Assembly (NCBI GenBank): GCA_030141605.1
Contig: JAQGDQ010000263.1
Coordinates: 116,502-180,501, forward strand
Origin: Tubiluchus corallicola
Taxonomy: Eukaryota > Priapulida > Priapulimorpha > Priapulimorphida > Tubiluchidae
DNA length: 64,000 bases
Reading direction: 5' to 3'
Positions 59,108 through 64,000 of the stretch are shown here, one piece after another. The notes beneath the pieces are model-generated. The model was not told the DNA's origin and did no database searches. It saw nothing but the letters and a program-made list of their open reading frames with translations. How positions within the stretch are numbered: the first letter of the stretch is position 1; each line of letters begins with the position of its first letter. The translations under genes and the position numbers were made by a program.

Positions 59108-59383
59108 CACAGAGCGCCCGGAACAAAGTGACAATGCAATCCCCGATGATAAATTAACAAACATAAAAGAAATCCTAGAAAAACCCCTTTCACTGATAAC
59201 GCTGCAGCACTCGTCTGACTTGCAACTGGTAGGCGACCCATCAGCGCTGGACGCTTCGATGATTTTCTGCTTGACTCGCCTCATGGCAACATTCCAACAA
59301 ACGAACTCAGTAATACGTCTTGTTTGAGAGTTTGCGTCAGTTCTGATGAATGCACCGCCTACGGGCATTTTTGACAAGTCCAT
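59108..59383 (-). CDS. Weak candidate first exon D
   Basis: ATG at 59381-59383, 92 codons to a weak donor (CTGTG/GTACAT) in phase 0, again the phase of the RhoGAP common exon. The first 65 residues look protein-like (MPVGGAFIRTDANSQTRR, RRVKQKIIEASSADGS, CKSDECCSVISER). No family recognised. It could equally be an unrelated or spurious frame. Confidence 0.25.
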
Positions 59384-59781
59384 CGGGAGGCCTCACTGGC
59401 TCTGCTTCTTTCAAAGTTTAACAAGAGTGACTGTAACCGCTATTGAAACTTCATTGGTAAGATCATACTAAGATGTAAGATGTTGTTTAAAATATGCAAA
59501 TTGCAGCATATAGATCGAAGAAGTACCTGCTAAGTGCATTTTGATAATGGAAACGAAATCATTTATAACAATTATTATATCTTCTACATAACAATATCTG
59601 TAAGTTGTATGCTTATTGTTTGCAGTCTTTTTCATTCGTTTCCTTGGTTGAAGCTTTGCTGATATTTGATTCGTCAATTATTTGGTTTGTTATTACGTTT
59701 GGCTTGTTTGTTTGTCCAATTGTTCATTGTCTGATGGCTTGTTGTTAGGTTTATTTATTTACCTCTTTTCTATTTCTTTTT

Positions 59782-59784
59782 TCT

Positions 59785-59862
<78 letters not shown>

Positions 59863-60069
59863 TTTCTTCCTTTCTTCCTTTCTTCCTTTCTTCCTTTCTT
59901 CCTTTCTTGCTTTCTTGCTTTCTTGCTTTCTTGCTTTCTTGCTTTCTTGCTTTCTTGCTTTCTTGCTTTCTTGCTTTCTTGCTTTCTTGCTTTCTTGCTT
60001 TCTTGCTTTCTTGCTTTCTTGCTTTCTTCCTTTCTTCCTTTCTTCCTTCCTTCCTTCCTTCCTTCCTTC

Positions 60070-60145
<76 letters not shown>

Positions 60146-60260
60146 TTCCTTTCTTTGTTTTTCGTTCTTTCTTTTCTTCCGTCTTTCTTCTTTCTTACTT
60201 TCTTTCATACTTCTTTTTGTTTTCCCTCTCTTCTTGCTTTATTTCTTTCTTTCGTAGTTG
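59782..60260 (+). repeat. CTTT/CCTT/GCTT block-structured microsatellite
   Basis: About 480 bp of pyrimidine-rich tetramers ordered in homogeneous blocks: TTTC, then TTCC, then TTTCTTGC 8-mers, TTCC again and TTTC again, so the array is nearly mirror-symmetric in block order. Phe/Leu/Ser and Lys/Glu/Arg frames are artefacts. Confidence 0.95.
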
Positions 60261-61494
60261 CTTGCTTGCTTGCTGAGGTGAGTACCATGTCGGTCAATCG
60301 GTTGAGATTATGGATATAATATGCAACTACGAACTACGATATGAAAAAGTGAGAACTAGGGATTTCTAGTTAAGCACAGACGTTTAGGAACAAAACCAAC
60401 CAAAAAAAGACAACAGTAACCTGCTGGCTATGCTAAAATTACTGGTAACCAACAACAACTGTAATCAAGCTGTCGTTTAAACTTTGCCAGCAGAAAAACT
60501 GTTCCAACTTTAAATGTCTTCCTTCCTTATTCGAATTTTGCAAAAGATCAATTAGCACTTCATCACTGTCTACATTTGAGTCAACGACATGTACGCCAGA
60601 AGCTGAAATCTATACAGTTCCTAAAACGCTGGCCATTCGTTGGCTGAAAGACTAAATCTAAGTGACATTTAAGCGACATTTAGTGTCAACTACGAATACT
60701 CCAAAAAGCTTGCCTAAAGAAATTATGCAAAAATTTGTGTCAAAGTGCACTTTGGCTGTTGCATATCAAAAGCTAAGACCGTACCTCAAATCTAAGTTGA
60801 ATTCATCTGAGGGAAAATGCAGCACTAAATGCAATCACTCGAATGTCAACATTCTGATATAGATGAAAGTAGCTTAGCGAAAGTGGTTAAACATTACTTC
60901 TCCTATATTACCCAACAGCAGTAAACACCATCCTAATTTGAATATCATTATTTGCGAATAGACTAGACGATATAGCCAATCAAAGAACACGTGGTCAAAC
61001 GACACACACCACGGACAATGCCACTGTCCTGCTGGATTGGATTACTGACGTAATTTAAAGAGCAGTGCACTTTGTGCACCTTGCGGCTACTGCAGATATA
61101 TGACAGCTTAAGTTGCTTAACTGAGATTGGCATCTTCTCTTGGGGTGGAAAACTTGTAAGGAGTTCAGTTCAGCTAGTTCACGTCCAGAAATGATATTAC
61201 AGTATATGACAAACTGGAATTTTCAAAAACAACAGGGCCCTAGAGCCAAAGAATTCAATTTACGACACAACATTCCTAAGTTAAAGGAAAGCGCTGAGTG
61301 GAAAATAGACATTGACAGCATCTTTTATTAAATTGCTTTTACGAATTGTTGATTAGTATGTAGTCATTCAAGTGTTAATAAGGGTAGTTACGTGTGGAAA
61401 TGATTAATTATCTGCTTCTTAATTAAGTCAGAAAGCATATTATTTAACACAAAGCATAGGTTGGACACGCATACATAGATTGTAAATTCTATAC
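60261..61494. other. No gene recognised
   Basis: Several frames of 60-66 codons (for example 60662-60862 and 61140-61331 on the plus strand) have a protein-like feel but no domains or supported splice sites. CTACATTTGAGTCAACG near 60571 resembles the interior of MITE family C. Confidence 0.35.
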
Positions 61495-61885
61495 TAATGC
61501 CGCGTGCAGACTACTAAGTTTTCTGTCGCAAAAGTGTGAACTGCTTTGCAAATTCCGGTAGGCAAGTTATTGCAAACTTTCCGACAGTTGCCGCGAGTTA
61601 ATTTCCTGCGAGTTACTGTCTAGTGTGAACGCCTCGGCGAGTTACTTGGCGAGCTGTTTGCAATAAAGAGAGAAGTGAGTCTTTCGCGCTAACTGTCGGA
61701 GAGTAGCTCGAAGCAAATTTTGCTCTCTAGTCTGAACACGAATGGGAGTTACTTTCCGAGGTAACGTGGCGAGAAAACTTGCTAGTCTGAACACGAATGG
61801 GAGTTACTTTCCGAGTTAACGTGGCAAGAAAACTTGCTAGTCTGAACACGAATGGGAGTTACTTCCGAGTTAACGTGGCGAGAAT
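61495..61885. repeat. Possible Harbinger-like remnant with three 55-bp units
   Basis: Starting at GCCGCGTGCAGACTACTAAG, the sequence alternates GCGAGTTACT and CTGTCGGAG-type motifs on both strands. It ends in three 55-bp units (61727-61885) with CTAGTCTGAACACGAATGGG and GAGTTACTTTCCGAGTTAAC. The GC-rich start resembles termini of PIF/Harbinger-type MITEs, but the other end is not found. Confidence 0.45.
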
Positions 61886-61989
61886 AAATGCGCTTTAAAT
61901 GTGCTAAAAAGTAGTTGCCTAATTTGGAAAACATTGCTTTGAAGAGTTCTCGAATGTCATGCATCTAACCGAAACTTCAAATGAAACCT

Positions 61990-62222
61990 ATTTCAAAATA
62001 AAAAGGTTGTCAAAACTCAAAAAAGGTTTATGAGTATTAACCTATATTTCTGGAAGCCACAGCTCCCTTCATCAGGTTACATAAAATTAATTACAGAATA
62101 CATATGTGATTCATACATAGTGATACATAGAATTCTAGGTGATTATTTTGATGTAACCTTATGAAAGGAGCAACGGTTTCCCGAAATAATAAACCTTGTT
62201 GTAATTAGCAACCTTTTTATTT
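61990..62222. mobile_element. Foldback of two inverted Penelope-like terminal units
   Basis: Two diverged arms of about 95 bp face each other around a 60-bp spacer. Each arm, read outward, has ATGTAACCT-ATGAA-GGAGC, TTCC-GAAAT, ATAAACCTT and CAACCTTTTTATTTT. The minus-strand arm carries an intact hammerhead-ribozyme-like core (separate entry); the plus-strand arm has it mutated. Inverted terminal repeats with hammerhead motifs are known from Penelope-like elements. No reverse transcriptase is present. Confidence 0.6.
62038..62079 (-). ncRNA. Candidate hammerhead-ribozyme-like core
   Basis: Read on the minus strand: TAAC pairs with GTTA as a short stem I around the core. CTGATGA is followed by a 6-bp stem II (GGGAGC/GCTTCC with loop TGTG) flanked by single A residues, then GAAA, then TATA before the closing strand. 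Conserved core CUGAUGA...GAAA is complete. Stem III would be minimal, as in the weakly active forms described for Penelope-like elements, and no clear UH cleavage site stands out. Candidate only. Confidence 0.4.
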
Positions 62223-62693
62223 TTATTATAGATACGCAACATCACTCATTAAATTTTAAAGTGAGATGTGTTAGATGGCATATCTTACACACTACAAACG
62301 GTTAGCCAACTTAATTCATCCCAGGTTTTTCATCACATCGAAATTATGTGGGGGGGGGCAATTTTTTAATAAACCGAATCAGGAAAACGTTACTTCCTAC
62401 CCACAGTAATTGCCTCCAGAAGATGCTTCGGTTGGTGGCATCTGTCTGCATGGCTAACGTGAAATTGCAGAAAATTTGATAAAATTGTACCAATACAACA
62501 ATTACCTGGCATTTGTAGATGTTATGGACTGCTGCAGCAGCCGTGACTCACAGAAATGACCATCAACCTGTAGCTAGGACATCAATTACCGAAACAAACG
62601 AAACATAATAGCCAAAAATCATGAGGCCAGAAACTGAATAACCTTTATCACTGTCCACAAGAAATTTACGATCATCTTTTATCTTAAGAGCCT
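62223..62693. other. No gene recognised
   Basis: AT-rich flank between the foldback and the LINE tail. A run of ten G near 62350 is the only oddity. Confidence 0.4.
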
Positions 62694-63165
62694 ATTTATT
62701 TATTTATTTATTTTATTCACACCAATAGTAAAATACAGTCTACAATAAAAACAATATAATATAAAACACGTTGACAAAAAACATACGAATAAAATATTTA
62801 CAAGAGTGTGGTAAAGATACAAAGTGATTAACTGTTTGCATGTGTCTATTGTGAACAAGGAATTTATGCAAGTTAACTTTATATAAGCGGCTTTTAAATA
62901 ACTTAATATTTTGTGCAGTTACGAGGGGTGCGCCATCAACATGTGCAGGCAATCAGTTCCAAATCACTACAACTAAATTTGAGAAAAATTGACGAAATGA
63001 TACTTCATCTGTTCGACGCACGGAAAGTTTCAGAGAATGATTTTGCCTTGTTCTATTGCAAGATACTCGCGTAAAAAAATTGTCAAAGTCAATATCAACT
63101 TCTCTATGAATAATTTCGTAGCATAAAGCTAAATCTTTCTGAATACTTCTTGCCCGCCACGAGCA
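62694..63165 (-). pseudogene. 3' end of a LINE reverse-transcriptase protein, with internal stop
   Basis: On the minus strand the frame reads SIQKDLALCYEIIHREVD, DFDNFFTRVSCNRTRQNHSL, then FFSNLVVVIWN and, after a TGA, LPAHVDGAPLVTAQNIKLFK. The 'DL-x-x-x-Y-x-I-I ... WN-LP ... FK' pattern is the C-terminal end of CR1/jockey-type LINE proteins. The in-frame TGA inside WN/LP shows it is dead. A GAATAAAATAAATAAATAAA tail marks the 3' end at about 62694. Confidence 0.72.
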
Positions 63166-64000
63166 AGAACCCGGGGTAAACGGTCACACCCTCACCAACA
63201 TACCATGATGTCCAGTTTGTCCACATCATTTGGCTATACTGCGTAAATACGCCATTTTAGAAGAGAGTAAAAAGTTGTAGTTTCGAGCAATCATGACTGC
63301 TAATGTATCAAAAACGCAAGAAGTGAAGGAAAATTTGCTCAAAAGGTCAACCAAGTCTGTCATATTTCTGTGTTCTTTTCAACGTTTTGAAAACTTTCAG
63401 CCATTTCGGACAGACCAAACAAAGATGTGACTAAACACCCCAACCCAAGTCATATCTTTTACCAACACGTTGGCTCGACCGTGTACGCACGAAATATTTA
63501 ACTATTCCTAACCTGGGCCAATTTAAAGTAAGCGATGTCTTGCACTCCACTTTCACTATCTATGGGCTATAAAACAATCAAAGTTAACAATAACGAAATC
63601 CTTATTTATTATGACTTGTTTACAGGCAGGTGTGAGGGAATGGGAACACGTAGCCCATCTGTCTGACCCAGCTGCTTGATGGTCCATTAACAAGCCATAA
63701 ACTCATTAACAACAGGGTCTTAATAATAGTAATTAGAACAAGGTTGACATACTCAAAGTCACTCGGAAATACATGTGATTAGAGTGTTTGTGGTTTTTTT
63801 GGACAAAATAACAGTATTAGTCAGGTATTATTAGCAAACGCACACTAAGCAAACGGTCTATTAGTAATGAATTCTGTTTTTTATTTTTTAAATGGATTCC
63901 ATTTGGATTCTGGCGATAATTGCGCCATCCGTTCTGTTCCATCAAACAAATGGAAAAGCAGCGAAAGGACCTGTGTTCCTCTCTCTCTATATATAAAATT
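63166..64000. other. No gene recognised
   Basis: AT-rich DNA without frames or repeats that I can support. Confidence 0.4.

Noticed and set aside
59682-60319. Phe/Leu/Ser and Lys/Glu-rich frames of up to 191 codons
   Set aside because: Pyrimidine tetramer microsatellite; flanking residues match nothing.

Overview
This is an animal (metazoan) nuclear genomic window, probably from an invertebrate. It is AT-rich, its genes are split by GT-AG introns, and much of it is minisatellites, MITE-type inverted-repeat elements and decayed LINE tails. There are no operons, Shine-Dalgarno sites or dense prokaryotic gene packing. The species cannot be fixed from the sequence. An NIT-domain guanylate cyclase next to an ARHGAP20-type RhoGAP fits a marine invertebrate such as a tunicate, cnidarian, sponge or mollusc.

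Two genes can be assembled exon by exon, and in both the reading frame closes over every junction. (1) Plus strand, 1998-12121: nine exons encode the last 521 residues of a receptor-type guanylate cyclase (NIT sensor, transmembrane helix, signalling helix, class III cyclase). Its 5' end lies outside the recognisable sequence. It keeps both metal-binding aspartates and the guanine-selecting residues, but lacks the Asn and Arg that stabilise the transition state, so it looks like an obligate alpha-type partner. (2) Minus strand, 16388-28433 plus alternative first exons: an ARHGAP20-type protein with the C-terminal half of a DH (RhoGEF) domain, then PH, Ras-association and RhoGAP domains and a 730-residue disordered tail. 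Alternative first-exon candidates at 33.4-34.0 kb and 58.1-58.4 kb, and weaker ones at 38.1-38.4 kb and 59.1-59.4 kb, all end in the same phase as the common second exon. The two genes converge tail to tail over a 4.3 kb interval dominated by two minisatellites.

Layout: 0-2 kb, leader sequence and a TTAA-flanked MITE; 2-12.1 kb, cyclase with repeat-filled introns; 12.2-14.8 kb, minisatellites and hairpins; 15.8-28.4 kb, body of the RhoGAP gene, including a 66-bp satellite with 17 units in one intron; 28.4-58 kb, very long 5' introns or intergenic DNA holding a pogo-like MITE, two further MITE families in two copies each, and several satellites; 54-64 kb, LINE 3' ends, a CTTT-type microsatellite and a foldback with a hammerhead-ribozyme-like core, as in Penelope-like retroelements.

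The two genes act in different signalling routes (cGMP synthesis; Rho GTPase inactivation). Nothing in the sequence shows that they work together.
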